A stretch of 64,000 nucleotides of DNA from Brugia malayi (lineage: Eukaryota; Nematoda; Chromadorea; Rhabditida; Onchocercidae). Both the position numbers and the translations under genes were made by a program. The notes beneath the pieces were generated by a model that saw nothing but the letters and a program-made list of their open reading frames with translations, ran no database searches and was not told the origin of the DNA. Positions 1 through 17,300 of the stretch are shown one piece after another; the stretch's first letter is position 1; every line of letters starts with the position of its first letter. The stretch lies in assembly GCF_000002995.4 (NCBI RefSeq), contig NW_025062478.1:4502001-4566000 (forward strand), read 5' to 3'.

Positions 1-234
1 TTTCACTTGTCGACCGGCCACGTGGTATCACTTGTTGTTCGACGACTAGAACCGAAATTAGCGAGCAATATGAATTCATTTTTTTTTTAATTTATTCAAG
101 TTAGTCGATAAATTAAAAACTTAAAGTAATAACCACCAAGACAGAAATCTATTTTATGGCATAATTCGAAAGCTCGTAGCAAATTTATGACTTATTAAAT
201 TCAAGTTTGAAAGCATCCATTTCCAAGTACTTAC

Positions 235-3189
235 CGTATTGGAAAGGAACATTGCTGACTGAAATTGGTGAGCATCCAGGTGATGAGGCAGGTGAACTGT
301 TCGATGAACTAAGTGATGACATGCCCGAATCGATGCTACCTACTGGACTGTTAAATCTGAAGAAATCTTAACAATTACTTTGGAATAGAAAATCAATCGC
401 AGTGAAAAAAGTGTTGTGTGAATCAAAAATTAAGAAATGACTGTAAGATCAATAAAAGCATTTTTTTTATTATTTAAAGGTGATTTGTGCTCCCTTTTTC
501 AATTTCAATGGATGGAAGTATATTATGTGGGAAAAAAACACGCATTAATTTTTACAATCGCTTGCAAGAGATCACATCAATTAAAAGACAACCTTACAAA
601 AAGGAGAAAAAATTGCCCTTTTCCAACAGTTGTTTTTGAAAAAAAAAGAAATTTTTTAATCATTGAAAGTTTCTAAAAGTTTAAAAATAAGCAATAAATA
701 GATATATTATTGAAACGGAATAAGCTACTTATAAAGTAATCACAAGAAGTTCTTTTAAATTTTAATCAACATTAGAATAACGATTATTGTTAGCCGTAAA
801 GTTCTGAAAAGTTTGATGACAGTATATTTAATGTCAACCTCTAATCATATCAGCGAATTTCACCTCTAAAAATCAGTGGACATACCCAGCCATGAAATTA
901 ATTGTTGCTTCAGTGGCGGAATGCTGTTGTTGATGATTGCCAGAATTAACAATGACTTGCAATGGTGATACAGCCAACTTAGCAACCGAATCGACTTTCT
1001 CAAATACCTCAGAATCGTTGTTTGGTATTTTCGTAAATGCTACATTGAAAGTCTTCTTTGTCATACTTCCCTATAAAAATTTAATTAACTCAAATGTAAT
1101 TACTCGTATGCGATATATGCACTTGAATCATTACTTGTACTTATGAAAATACATGCATTATCTGATGTATTTAGGCAAAACAATAAAGTTTAAACGAATC
1201 CCGATTTTATTTCAGCAACTTTATAATTAGCAAATAATTCTTATGATATATACTAACACAGTTGCTACCTATTATCTTATTATTGATATTAGTGTAATAA
1301 TCGTTAAACTAATTAGTCTGTCAGAACATACAACTTCATAATTCATTCCAGTATATTTCAATGTTATACAAAAGATGGAAAGTGTCCGACATTTGCTAAA
1401 AGCCAATGACAGTTGGAATGAGAAAAATACAGAAAGCCATCAGACAACTGCTGCTCTCATCAAGTATTGAAAGAAGAACAGAGACCAGTATCTCTCATTC
1501 ATTGATAATATGATGATGAATTGTTGCATCATTTTGAAGAATATGCATATGTCATTTTGATTCAGTCATCAATATAAGGAGAAAGACAAATGAGAAAACA
1601 TCCCGCTAAGAGGTAGTGGATATTTCCCGAAAGAAAAAGAGGCACCTAAAGAGGAGACAGAGAGAGAGGGACAGGGGACTTTTTCTAATTCCTTTCACAT
1701 AGGAGAATTTCCTTTGCAAAAAAAAAAGAAAAAATTGCTTCGAACAACAAAAAGTGAGGGTTTACGATAATCACACCACATAAACTAAGGCCATCTGTTA
1801 GAAAATATCGATGAGAAAAGCAATATAAGTGAAACGTGCTGCTGCGCTATTTCCTATATTGCGCCTTGTGACACACTGAGAGAGCATTGCGCATCAACCA
1901 TCTATTATGGTGCAATTATATGACATCGAAATATCGCATGAAATAAAAAAGAATTCTTCTATGACAGAGCACAACTAACATACCATTCTTCCACTACTTT
2001 TTGCCTTCCATAACTTTGTCATCAAAAATCTTATTTTCCTCCTATTTCAAAGAACAATCCACGACCCGGAATGCGGTAGATATGAAGTAGACAGTTTTTA
2101 CTATCACCAGCAGATACTGTATAATCTACAACAGCTTCCTCTCTCTTTTCTTTTCTTCTCTCTCCCTCTCTATCTAATAGATATAAAGTTCAATAAATAA
2201 TACTTCAAGAAAGATGAAAAAACAAGTAAATATGGAAGGATTACACGGAGCAAACATTAAATAAGCAACAGTCGACAAATGGCAGTGATAGGCGGTGGCA
2301 CAGTTAGCAGTAATTTTGATATATATAGAGGGAATGAAAGATAGCAAAGAAGTATCTTTATGAAATGAAATGAAATTGATCCATCAGTACTTCATCTTCA
2401 TCTCACTGTTTTTAATGCAATCATTTTCTTATCATTTGCAGCTTAATGGAGGAAAGACAGTAAAGTATGAGTAATCAGTAAACTTAACTTACGATATAGA
2501 ATCATATTCTTTCCTCATTAAATAATAATTTTGTTTTATTTTCGTCTTCAATAATACTATTTCAAGAAAAATGATCAGTGACAAGTTTATCCAACCTTTC
2601 AATTCTAACACATCAAAGGCATTTCTTAAGCATTTTCTTTCTGTCTTAAACGTCGGTATGCAGTAAATAACAAAAAAATAATCTATAAAAAAGAGCTGTA
2701 CATAAATGAAGTAAGCCAGCTCATTAATTCTGCAAAGATATGATGTTTATTTACACTTTGCTACACAAATATGTTAATCGATAGTCCTTCATACGGTATA
2801 TTAACCGATTCAAATGTATTAAGCTAATCTTTACAATCAAATGTTTATTTCTTTTTGATGTAGCATATACAATACTATTTATAGCAGCAAAAAAGGAAAG
2901 TTGATGGATTTCCTGAAAATTTAAAACTAATCTAACTTGGTAAGAGCTAATATAAAACATTTGAAAGTAAAATTTAAAAACTCACCGATATTTGTATGCA
3001 AGCACTAGTTTCATCTTGATGCAACATATGCAATGTCCGACGACTCTTCACAGTGACCGATGATGATGATCGACCACTGCGATTGCTTCGATTCATCGCA
3101 GCTTGTTGTTGTTGCTGGCAATATAATCTGATGCTGTCATCCAACTGCTCACGTAACGCTTGTAAATGTTTTTGAAGATCTGCCATAAC
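235..3189 (-). CDS. Unrecognised Gln/Ser-rich protein, three internal exons, partial
   Basis: Three exons join in one frame on the minus strand: 3189-2986, 1070-886 and 356-235. Each has an AG acceptor and a GT donor, and the phases chain 0-0, 0-2, 2-1. The first encodes a hydrophilic helix beginning MADLQKHLQALREQ, then a run of five Gln and a Ser/Arg-rich stretch. The second carries HQQQHSATEA. The third is Ser/Pro-rich, with many SS and SP pairs. The donor at 234 shows that the gene continues off the left edge. Translation could start at the ATG at 3186, just behind a TTTTCAG acceptor, but an upstream exon is equally possible. No known domain is recognised. The composition suits a regulatory or scaffold protein with disordered regions, which is inference only. 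The two introns are about 0.5 and 1.9 kb. Confidence 0.6.
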
Positions 3190-4410
3190 CTGAAAATTGG
3201 TATCATTGTGGAAATAAATCATTTATTTTTGTTCCATATTACTTTACAAAATGTAGTAACAAATGAATGAATATTCGCACATAGAACTTTACTATTCACG
3301 TTGAAAAATGGGAATAAATCCCACTATTAATGGATAGAATTATATGAAAAGTGAATCAAAAATATGCTAAATGAAGGTAACATTATGAAAATAAACGACT
3401 AATTAGTTATTAATAACAATAATATTATATTATTACTACGGTAATAATATAACAAATTAAGATAACAATATCTGCAATAATATCTTGTAATAATAAGAAT
3501 AACCATAATTAATATCAAAACTATTGCTTTCATAATAATTTAAGCGGAATAGATGATCAAAAAAGAAACAAAATCTTTTACATTTCTACAATATCATAAA
3601 CAAAACATAAAATGTATAATGAATTATTGTTATCCATATGATAATTCCAATTAATATAAGTAATTCAAATTGGAATCAATTTTTCTAACAGTGAATATAT
3701 CTCGAATTAAAATCCTATCAATTGTCGAGGATAGAATAAAGGAAATATGTAATTCTTAGAAATGAAAAAAAAATATGAAAGTATAGTCAGTAGTGAGGGA
3801 AACGTAAATGTGACGCCCAACTCCTCTGACTGTACTAACAACTACTGATGACGATACTCTTCCAATTCAATCATTCCTCAAAAAAAGAATGCGAGAGGAT
3901 GGCTGGTTGGATGGGTAGATGGGTGGATGGGATGTCTAATTTAGTGGGGAATTCTTAGATGTTTTGGTGGATATCTTTGAATGGTACTTGCAAAGCAGAT
4001 AATTAGTGAGTTAACTATATGTATGTACACATAATAATTAGTGTTAGTTAATTGATTAGAATTGCAGGTAATCAATATTTCGAGAAAGTTAGAGAAATAA
4101 ATGTCCTCAGTTGAGGTTTTTGATCTCAATCTTTGATCCAAAGATGGAAAACAAAGTTTGCAAGCTCATTTCAATTACTTTAGGCATATGGATAAAAACA
4201 AAGTACTTATTCAAAAACAGCAATATCAAAGAATGATGATGATATTTGCTATATTAAATCAGTGAAATATTGATAATGTGATAATGACATCTATAATACT
4301 GCTAAAGATGTGACATGGAATTAACAGACAAATGAAACAATTAATTAACATTCATAGAATGTTGCAACCTGCTCAGTGAAAAGTAAACCGAAACAAGTGA
4401 TAAGCAGTTC

Positions 4411-4449
4411 AATTCAGGAAGAAATTATACAAATTCAGGAAGAAATTAT
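4411..4449. repeat. Direct repeat, two 18-bp copies
   Basis: The unit AATTCAGGAAGAAATTAT occurs at 4411-4428 and again at 4432-4449 with three bases between. It is a small local duplication in non-coding DNA. Confidence 0.85.
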
Positions 4450-7400
4450 GCATCGATTCTATCAATTATCGACAAATGTACATACAGTACATCCCATGAA
4501 TAATGCAGATTTCTTCTAATGATAGAAAAAAAAGAAGAGAAAATAATCAATGAGCAAAGATAATAAATACTTCAGTGAACACATCGATTATAAAATCATA
4601 TCACAATATCGCATCAGAATTTTCACATTTAACAAATATACTAAATGATCGATTCCTATCGATTTCTTATGGAATAAAACCAAAAATCAGAAATTAGAAG
4701 TCTTGCATTTCGACATTTTGAGCAGTAGATCGAGAGTACATGAATAGGTGACGAAAAAATGAAAGTATAATATAACGTAGAGATTTCTTCTTTAAATTCT
4801 AATTTTTTTTTTTTTCAAATGAAATGAGAATGTTGTAAAAATACTAATCGATAATTTAATCTCTAAATCAAAATAAGAGTCTAAGCAAATTAATATTAGC
4901 GTTACAATACCGACCGATAATTTAAGCTCTGAGTTAAAAAAAAATAAGAGCCTAAACAAAAAAAACAAAATATACTGGCAACTTTTATCAAAAATTAGAC
5001 TCTTATTTTATCTTATCTTTTAACAAAATGAGACACTTATATTTTATCAAAATATGTCTTCTAATCTTTTATTATTGTGCAAAAAAAAAAAAAAAAGAGG
5101 AAAAAATGCAATATGGAAAAAAAAGGAGAAATTGTAAGTTTATTGATAAAACGATAATTGCAAACAAATTTAGTTATCAATAAGAAAAGAATAGCAAGGA
5201 ATCTTCCATCACAGAAATCACGAATGAACGAGGAAATTCGAAATGTACGAAATGGTTGAAAGGATGATCACTACGATCATTACAATCAATGACATTTCCG
5301 CCAGCACTATTACTATTATTTGTATTATTAATACAATTTGAAAGTTCAAAAAAAAGATATTACCACCATTTATTTAATCTTTTTCTCTGTCTTTACTCAT
5401 CCTAATCAGTTCAAATTTGTAAATATTAACTGAGGACTAGTTAGTTATAGCGATAAGAATAGTTAATATTTGTTGATGTTTGGTCAACGAGCAATCTCCT
5501 TCCTACCTATTTCTATTAACAGCTGTTCTACTAAACAAATAATTTTGAACATTGCTAGAAATATTTCCTATTTGCGCTGTACAATACGATTATATTAATG
5601 GGACAAAATTTAAAACTGATGTAAAACATGTGACATTATTTGTTTATTCTTAATAGTATCGACCAATTTGGAGAAATTTTTAATCATATCCACTGATTCT
5701 AAGAAATTCCGATATAAATTTATTACTTCCAACTTTAACATTTCTTCTCTTTTTCTTCTCCTCCATTCATCAATTGCATTTTCACCTCATAAAAATACTC
5801 AGATTATGCATATACGAAAAATTATTCATGAAAAATTCTCACTGAAGATGAAAATACAATTGATTTAAAACTGAAAATTATGCATGAAAGTAACAGGACA
5901 GTGTTGCTAATAATTATTAAATATATAAAATACATATGAAAACCAAATTATTATTATTATTAATTAGAATTATTATTTATTGTTAAGTTATTAAGCATAT
6001 TAGTATTATTATTTAATTATTATTAAACGAATTGAATTGGATTGGATTGGTTGGTTACCTAGTTGTGAGGAAAGGTTGACAGGATGGAACATTAGGATAA
6101 AGTGAGCCAACAATCTCAGAGTGTCATTCACACAACTCTTTGCTATATTATCCGCACCAGCACCCAACAGTCTTTTAAAAAGAAAATTTTGTCCACTTTT
6201 CTCTTTCTCTCTCTTCCTCACCTCTCAGCCATAGCATCCCCTGTTTTTACTGATGACAGTTGAAAGCGTATACTTTTTATGCTGCAAATGAGAAATGTTT
6301 TTTTAAAGTAAATAAGTTTTGAAATAAAATTCGAAAATTATATGGAATTTTTGAGTGAACATGAAAAGAGCATCGAAAGGAAATTGAATGTTATTTGTAA
6401 CATAAGGAAACTGTAGGTGAGTCATCTTTTGTATAAATTCGTATTTGTTCAAGAGTGAAAGAATTCTCAAAGAAAATGTGGTTTGAATCAATTGCAAATA
6501 GTAGTACGACAGAAAAGAAATGTTAATGCTTTAGTCTTCTCTCTCCTACATTTCGTTTTATTCTTTTGACAAATTTTTTTTTTCATGATTTTCAATATTT
6601 TAGCATTTTGGGATTTTTAAATGTAGTGATTCTTGCGAAAATATTCCAAATCATTATAATAACTCCACTATCATAAGTCTTTAAAAATGAAAAAAAAAGA
6701 AAAAAACTTTTCGAAATCTAAAAATTAATAAGCTATCTTGGAATTCAAACATTTTTGAAATCTTCAATTGACAACTAGGTTTTTTAGATTTGAATTCCAG
6801 CAAGCAATTTTACTGTAAAACTTTAACTAAGGCTAAGTGTATTTTGAAACGATCAGTAATAGTAATTTTAATGAATGATAGTTGTTTAAGCAATAAATTT
6901 GCACTTTTTGAGAGATATTTTTGAGAACTAAAAGCGGCTTATAATTACAGCTAATTCAAAACCTATTAATTTATCTAATTTTTGATACCAAATTACATCT
7001 TACATCTATTACAATTTCAGGATCCTTTCTTTCAACTCATTAACTCAACCGTAACCGTCAAGTAAAATATGTATTCACTCTTTCAGAAATAGAAAAATCC
7101 ATAATGTACATCTGTTTTTCATTGCTCTAAGATAATTTAGTCAGTAGTTAAGGGTTTCATAATTTAATCCCTTTTAACATTCAATGACGAGAAGATAGTC
7201 AACATCATCAGAAGATGAAAATTTGTGCAACATACTGGATTTGAATAAAATCGATATGTCGGAAAAAAGGATTTAATTACTTACTGATTCATCTGTGTCT
7301 ACTGGCCTTTTTTAAAAAAAAAATTTTCAAATTACATTTGAGAAAGCACAGATATTTAGTGATCATTTTAGGAGAATCGAAATTTAGAAACTTTAATAAA

Positions 7401-8282
7401 GTATACTTGATCTTTCCCAATTATTCCGGATTGATAGGTATATTTTAGCTCAAAAAAGAAATAATGGAAGCGACCGGAATGAAATAACACAAATAATCTT
7501 TTTTGATTAGCAAGAGGTGACTACTAAATGTCAATTTACAAAATTTTAGGTTTCCTAGGATAAAGAGAAGTAGGAGAGGTAAATGAAGCAATAGATGGAA
7601 AATGGGTCAAAAAAATGAAATGATCCTTTTTCTGAGTGTGCCACCATTCATCGATAATAAATAAAGAGAGCATATTTTTATCGAATTTGAGGGATTGGTC
7701 GATGGTTACTAACAACAACGGAAGGCATGACAGAAGGAAGGAAAGGGAAAGGGCGCAATAAATCAATCGTGTGTTCTTGCGCGGCCTTGGGTTCATTGAC
7801 CATTGATCAAGGCCTATAATTTAGAATAATGTGCAAATGACAAAAAGAGAGTCTCACTTGAATGGAAAATGGAAAATTCGAGAATTTCTGATGAAATAAA
7901 TTTTTTCTATTTCAGAATGACAAAAAAGAATCCGTATAAGAAGTAACCTTCTTTAAAGTATAATACAACAGACGAAATCCAATATGACAGCCTTAAGAAA
8001 GGAATAATAAGAATGGTTAAACAAGGAAAACTGAACGAATCATTGTGTGGTCATCACATTTTTAATATGAGACTTTATCAGTTAAGAAATTGATAAGCTA
8101 ACTTAATGGATATTACCGATGAATTGTCAGTTATATATCAAAACTGATACTATGATTAAAAAAAAATTCATGCAAGAAGTAATCTTCCTTAGAGTGCAAT
8201 ATAAAAGAAGATCGATATGCATGCGTATTTGCATCGAACACATCCATTTCCCATCGAAATTCGTAGCTGTGTGTGCTCTAAA

Positions 8283-8337
8283 ACACACACACACACACAC
8301 ACACGTACACATACACATACATACATAGATACACACA
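8283..8337. repeat. CA/ACAT microsatellite
   Basis: A run of about 11 CA units is followed by imperfect ACAT and ACAC units. Frames crossing it give Cys/Val or Thr/His low-complexity peptides and are not genes. Confidence 0.9.
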
Positions 8338-9186
8338 GCACATACACGGCTATTGTTGTTATCAAAATCGAAATCAAACAAAATAGTTCCACTACTAAAT
8401 AAAAACATTTAGTAATACTGGAAATTTAATTGAATTTGCTTCAATTTGCGCCAAAACTTTATGGTGTATATCAAAAAAGATGAGATAATGTATACGTTTA
8501 TTACTCTTTCTTTTACAATATGGTACCGTACGTTACGTGAAAACGCATTAGAATGAATTGAGGAAGAAGCAAAGAGAAGAAAAAAGAGACGCATGTTTGA
8601 CGCATAATTTATAAACTTTCCACTCAATGTTTAATTACTATTCTAATAATTATCATCAATATCCAACAATTATGTTATCGTGTGAATCATAAAAGAAAGC
8701 TATCAAAATGCCAACTGAGCATTGCTTAGTTCAGTCCTACTAATTAATTAATTAGTAAGAACCAGACCACTTTTATTTTTCTTAATTGATCCCTTAATAT
8801 TATTGAGCTGCAACATCGGACATTGATCTTGACATGATAATTAACGTAAACCATTCAAAAAATTTTTGATGTTTAGCCAGTTTTAGTAATCATTTGAAGT
8901 TTATAGAATGGAATTGTTTGCGTGGGGTTATTTATGTTTTGGGACAAACTAATTTTAAATTGAGCTGAATGAGTGCTTACGTACGTGTTTTATTGAATTA
9001 ATATAATAACATGCGTATGCTTAACATACCTTTTCCACGTATTATCAGTGAATGTTTTCTAACATTTTCATGTTACACTTTAGTATTGAGCATTGCGTAT
9101 GTCCATATTTGCAAGTTAATTAATTTTAGGTATAATATTAGGCAAGTAGTCTTGCTTATCTACGACAGCAGCTATAGTGTGTTCAC

Positions 9187-9188
9187 AG
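9187..9188 (+). promoter_or_regulatory. Candidate leader trans-splice acceptor of gsp-1
   Basis: TGTTCACAG ends two bases before the gsp-1 start codon. In nematodes such an acceptor beside the first ATG often receives the spliced leader. A cis-spliced non-coding first exon would look the same. Confidence 0.45.
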
Positions 9189-9190
9189 TT

Positions 9191-12663
<3,473 letters not shown>

Positions 12664-12807
12664 GTCGAAGCATGCCATGTACCAATGATGTCTTCATCTT
12701 TTGTTCTTTTTTTTTCGATTCCACTTTTGCCCGCCATTTATTCCTCTGACCTTCATAAATCTCGTCTTAATGATTAGTGATTAGAAAAAGCACACAGCAC
12801 TTTCTCA

Positions 12808-12813
12808 AATAAA
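12808..12813 (+). terminator. Polyadenylation signal, gsp-1
   Basis: AATAAA lies about 145 bases after the gsp-1 stop codon, a normal distance for a nematode 3' UTR. The cleavage site itself is not determined. Confidence 0.5.
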
Positions 12814-13787
12814 ATTTCTTGGTGTAAATACTTCTAGAGAGATTTAATTCATTACTTCATTTCTATGCAGATTATTCGCTCCTTGAATAATGTAACATTT
12901 GTAGTTCCATTTATTTCATTCATGATTTTCATTGATTTAGCATAAACCTTAATAGATCAGAAATTGTTGAAAGGAACTAAAGGTTTTTTTGTTATTTAAA
13001 AAACGAATTTGAAATTTTGCAAAACTTTACCATATAAATAACGGACCATTAATGCTGTAAAAAACTGGTGTGATTTGTGGTTTTGCTTTCTTTACCAACT
13101 ACTCAGTTGTACCTCGCTGTTGTAATGCGTGATTTCTTACACATGTTAGCATAACATATCATTCAGTAAAATTACTGTAGAAGGCACAGAGGATGTTAGG
13201 CGGAAGAAGTTTCAAACCAGTCACGGACGTTTACACTTTTGTAAAGTTTCTATCGGAAAACATTTTGAAAGAAATGATTTGCCATAGACTAACAACAGAT
13301 TTCATAAGAGGTGCTGTTTCATGTAACAGGAAGTAAGCGTAGATCGCTTTTTCCTCTTCTATAGTCCACATTTGGAAAGATTTAGTTCAATCGCTTCATC
13401 CTGCTATTTCATTTTCTAGCACTTTGTTTACTTTTGTATCTGAGGCGAAGCTGTGTCGTTGTTCTCAGTTATTTAGATATGACTTGATATGCTTTTTTTA
13501 TTTTAACAAGCAAGGGAATAAAGTCTATTTTGCATGATTGATTCTTTTGTGTTTGTATAATTTGGAGACTTTAGTTTAAGATTTGCTTTAATTTTTGAAT
13601 TTTTGTTGACTTGAAAGAGATTACAGGCAATTAATCATATGGTTGGGGCATTCATGATAGTTTTTAATATATTAAAGTTATGTTTTAATATATTTCAATA
13701 TGCGATTAAGGGATGTGAACAACAAAAGAAGTTACCGGTATGCTGCAGTACATTCTGAAGAGACTGAAATATAACTTGTTTTAAAAT

Positions 13788-13836
13788 ATTCTCAGTTTTG
13801 GTATTTCTATATTATACAAATATCAAAACTGAGAAT
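13788..13836. repeat. 49-bp near-perfect palindrome
   Basis: The two halves are each about 24 bases and pair with only two mismatches and essentially no loop. The left arm begins ATTCTCAGTTTTGG and the right arm ends CCAAAACTGAGAAT-like on the complementary reading. It sits in the intergenic DNA between gsp-1 and the transporter gene. It could be a small hairpin RNA source, a miniature inverted-repeat remnant, or a chance structure. Confidence 0.85.
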
Positions 13837-14137
13837 AGTGCAAAGGTTAGGGAGGACATCTAGTGAGTTTTCCTAAACATTTCCTTTCCAAACCTGTCAA
13901 TCCATTTATCCGTTTATTGAATCAAAGTTTAAAGCTGAACCGATTTGACCTTTCTTGAGTGTTATATAAACAAATCTCAAATATTGGTTCCGAGGCTTGT
14001 ATTTGTTGCTGCAGCTGAATCAGATTTATTCTGTGATATTTGCCAGTTGTTCTGGTAATAAACTGAAAATTAAATTATTGAGGAATCTGACGGTGTTAAG
14101 TTAAAAACACTCCAATAAATGAGAAGTTGGATGGGAG

Positions 14138-14143
14138 TTTTAT
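14138..14143 (-). terminator. Polyadenylation signal, SLC46-like transporter
   Basis: AATAAA on the minus strand, about 165 bases after the transporter's stop codon. Confidence 0.45.
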
Positions 14144-14305
14144 TTTCAAACTTCCCAAAAAAAAAAACTGAATTTCATTCAAAATATTTTTTTCCCACTA
14201 TTCACTGATTTCTGCTTGATATTTTACAAAAAAAAAAAAAAAAAAAATGTATAAAACGAGAGTAAATTAGGATGCTATCCAGATAAAGTATTCAAAGTGG
14301 ACGTA

Positions 14306-17300
14306 CTAAAGTATAGTTGTTGGAATTAACATTATAACAGCAAGAATGTAAAATGACAATTGGGGTAGAAAATCGAGCGATAATGGGAAAAGTGTATGAA
14401 ATACAATGGCAGCCATTAAGTTGCTGAATGCTTCTGTTACCGCAAACAACGTAAACATAGAACCTAAATTCGAAATTTAATTAATGATTTGCAAACTAAG
14501 GAAGTATTTTTTCATGACAGAAGTATTGGATATATCTTTATTTGCATTTTTCCTGTTTGGTAATATATGAGATGGCATTTTACGAAATGAATATCTCAAA
14601 CTTTATTTGTAAAATGATAGTCGAGATCGCTCATAAAAATTTAGTCAAATCTGGCATAAAACTTTATAACGCATTAAAATTTCGTCCAAATATATGTATG
14701 TACCTGCACACGGGAAAATAAACCATTTTGACCGAATTTCTGGATATACTATGAAATCCTTACTATTGATGCATCTGTAAAAAATACTGTTAGAAAGACA
14801 ATACATACCGTGGTTGTTAACTGGTACGATGTTAGCCGACATTGCTCTCATACCAGAAGCAGCAAAACGTGTAAATGAATCGAAAAGTATCACTGGAAAA
14901 AGTGCGGATTAGTTTTTATCAAGTTCGAAAATTTTAATTTCCTCTAATGAAAAGTATCATTATAGAATCGTACTGCCATTCTTTCATCAGAAGGATGAAT
15001 AATGGAATGAGAATTATCATCAATTTATCAAATTGATCATGTACATGTATTATATTTACTTATTTTTTATCTAGATAAATGACTAAGGTGCAAATTTCGA
15101 TGAAAATAAAGTATTTAGATTCTCTTGTCATAAACCTACTACTTTAGTTGAGATTTATGCCAATTGAATCGTTTTCTGCAGAACTGCATATTTTAATAAC
15201 CTGTATATGGTAGTGGTATAAATGTGCTGCAAGTATTAGAACGAAAGAAAAAATATCTAACATAAAAATGTAGATGGTGTACTCCATGTAATACCAAGCC
15301 ATAATCTACCCAATGCTCTTGAAATCACTCCAATAAGAGAAAGCGTTCGATCGGTAAAATTATGTGTTCGTAATAATGGATAAACAAATAGTACCTATAA
15401 AATTATTGAATATATGAAGAGTAATAAAAGAAAACTTTATTAGATAGACGAAAAACTGCTATTTTATAAATCAACATATTAAAGTAATTGCATAAAGCTA
15501 ATTACATTTAACATTGCAAGTCCTTGTGTTGGTCCTTTAAGGAAACCATACAATCCAGCATCCCAGTTAAATCGAAATTTTAGATAATAGAATGAAATGT
15601 GAACTGAACCTAAAAACATCAAAGATTACGTAAAACAATCAGATAATGAAAAAACTTTTCATAGTTATTATTTTCACTCTTATTCTTTGTCACGAATGAT
15701 ACTATGAAAATGAATGCAACGAGCAATGTTATATAAACCAAAAAAGTTAATGACCTATATGTTATTGATCCTATGAATATAACACTAAGAGTATTGTGGA
15801 TCAGAAAAGCGAAAAAAAAGAAACAAAAAAAAAAAAAAAATGAAAATTTTTACTCAATAAATGAATTAAATTTCTAGGAAAATGAATTAATTATTAACCA
15901 AAATTGAAATAAACCCTATTTGAAAAAAAAAAAGCTTTAATTACTACCGACCTATAAATGTGAAAAAAGAAATAGCGAAGGCAATGATCAAAGCTAAGAA
16001 AGTGCCAATTCTTTTTTGTCGCCACAAAAATTTCTGCAAATATGATGATTAGTGTTTCACTTTCCTTTAATTTTACATCTCTTCACGAGTACCTTTAGTT
16101 GTATAAATTAAATAAATTAATCAAACTACTCTACTAATAATCATTCAGTTAAATTGATATTGTTATAAACAAGTGATTTTGTAACTTTACACCTCATCAA
16201 ATTGATAAATTTATCACTCTTGCTCCCTTCAAATGAACCACAAGCTCATTAATTCAATTTATTTTCATAAGTTTAACACATGTTAAATATCTCAGTCCAC
16301 AACGATAACCTTCAAACTGATCATCAGATCAACTTCTTCCGGCAATTTTCTGATAAGTCTCTGATATGAAGGTCTTCTGAATTCTTGATTGTATAGATAA
16401 ACGTTAGCTTATCTAAAAAGTTGCAGTAAAAAGTGTTTAAATTTTCGGTCAAACGAGTATGCCTTTTTAGAAATTACTTAAAGTCCTTTCAGTAATGAAA
16501 AATCGTTAGCAAAATAATGCTAACTGTCATCATTTCTAGTTCATCATCAAATCAATCTATTCAAATACAATTGCCAATCTTAATATCAAGTAATTTTGCA
16601 TTCGTAAAAACTGCTTCTACCATATGAATGGTTATTTAATGAACGAGTATGAATGAATTCATTCTTTCATCGAACACAAAATGAAATTATTCCTTCAATT
16701 ATTTCATACCTATCATACCATACAACAGCTATCTAAGATCTGGAATGCATGTTGTTATCTTTGGAAATTAAATTGGAAAAGTCCCAAATGGATATCATTA
16801 TCAAAACATTTGTTCAATTTTGATTAATTGCGATAGATTACTTCCTAAATCATTCATATTTCCACTTTGATTTTATTCGAAATGGCTTAAAGACACTTCT
16901 TTTTCAACTATCTACAATCTACTAATAAAATTGAGTACTTTATAAATATTGTTGAAGTCACTGTTCAAAAAACTATGAAAAAATAATTGAAACTTTTTTT
17001 TGTTGTACAAATTCACTGTCTGCCTTTTATAAAGATACTGCAACCATTTAAATCTAAAAGGAACAAATAGCTTTTTGCTATCTTAATTCCAACAGGATTA
17101 AAAGTAGAAACTGAATAGAATAAAAAAGTGGAATATCGTTTATTAAGTTTGCAAATGAAATAATCGATAGGAACATACACACAGCAGCAGTATAAGCAGC
17201 AGTAATGATGAAAACGATTATTTCTATTACAGAATATTTTTCACCTTTAAATGCAATAACACCTTCCAAAATTACAATAATTGGTAATCGACATTTAGGA

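Larger units (their letters stand above)
3190..9190. other. Gene-poor 6 kb upstream of gsp-1
   Basis: No convincing coding exon is seen on either strand. The stretch is A+T-rich with AAT-type low complexity around 3410-3550, several poly-A runs, a short direct repeat at 4411-4449 and a CA microsatellite near 8283-8337. It probably holds the divergent upstream regions of the left-hand minus-strand gene and of gsp-1. The open frames present are short and low in complexity. Confidence 0.5.
12664..14305. other. Convergent intergenic region between gsp-1 and the transporter
   Basis: Both flanking genes end into this stretch. It holds the 3' UTRs, a polyadenylation signal for each gene, an almost perfect 49-bp palindrome at 13788-13836 and a poly-A run near 14230. 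No coding exon is seen. Confidence 0.6.

Noticed and set aside
8119..8408. Overlapping open frames on both strands
   Set aside because: They cross the CA repeat and have low-complexity ends; no splice or family support.
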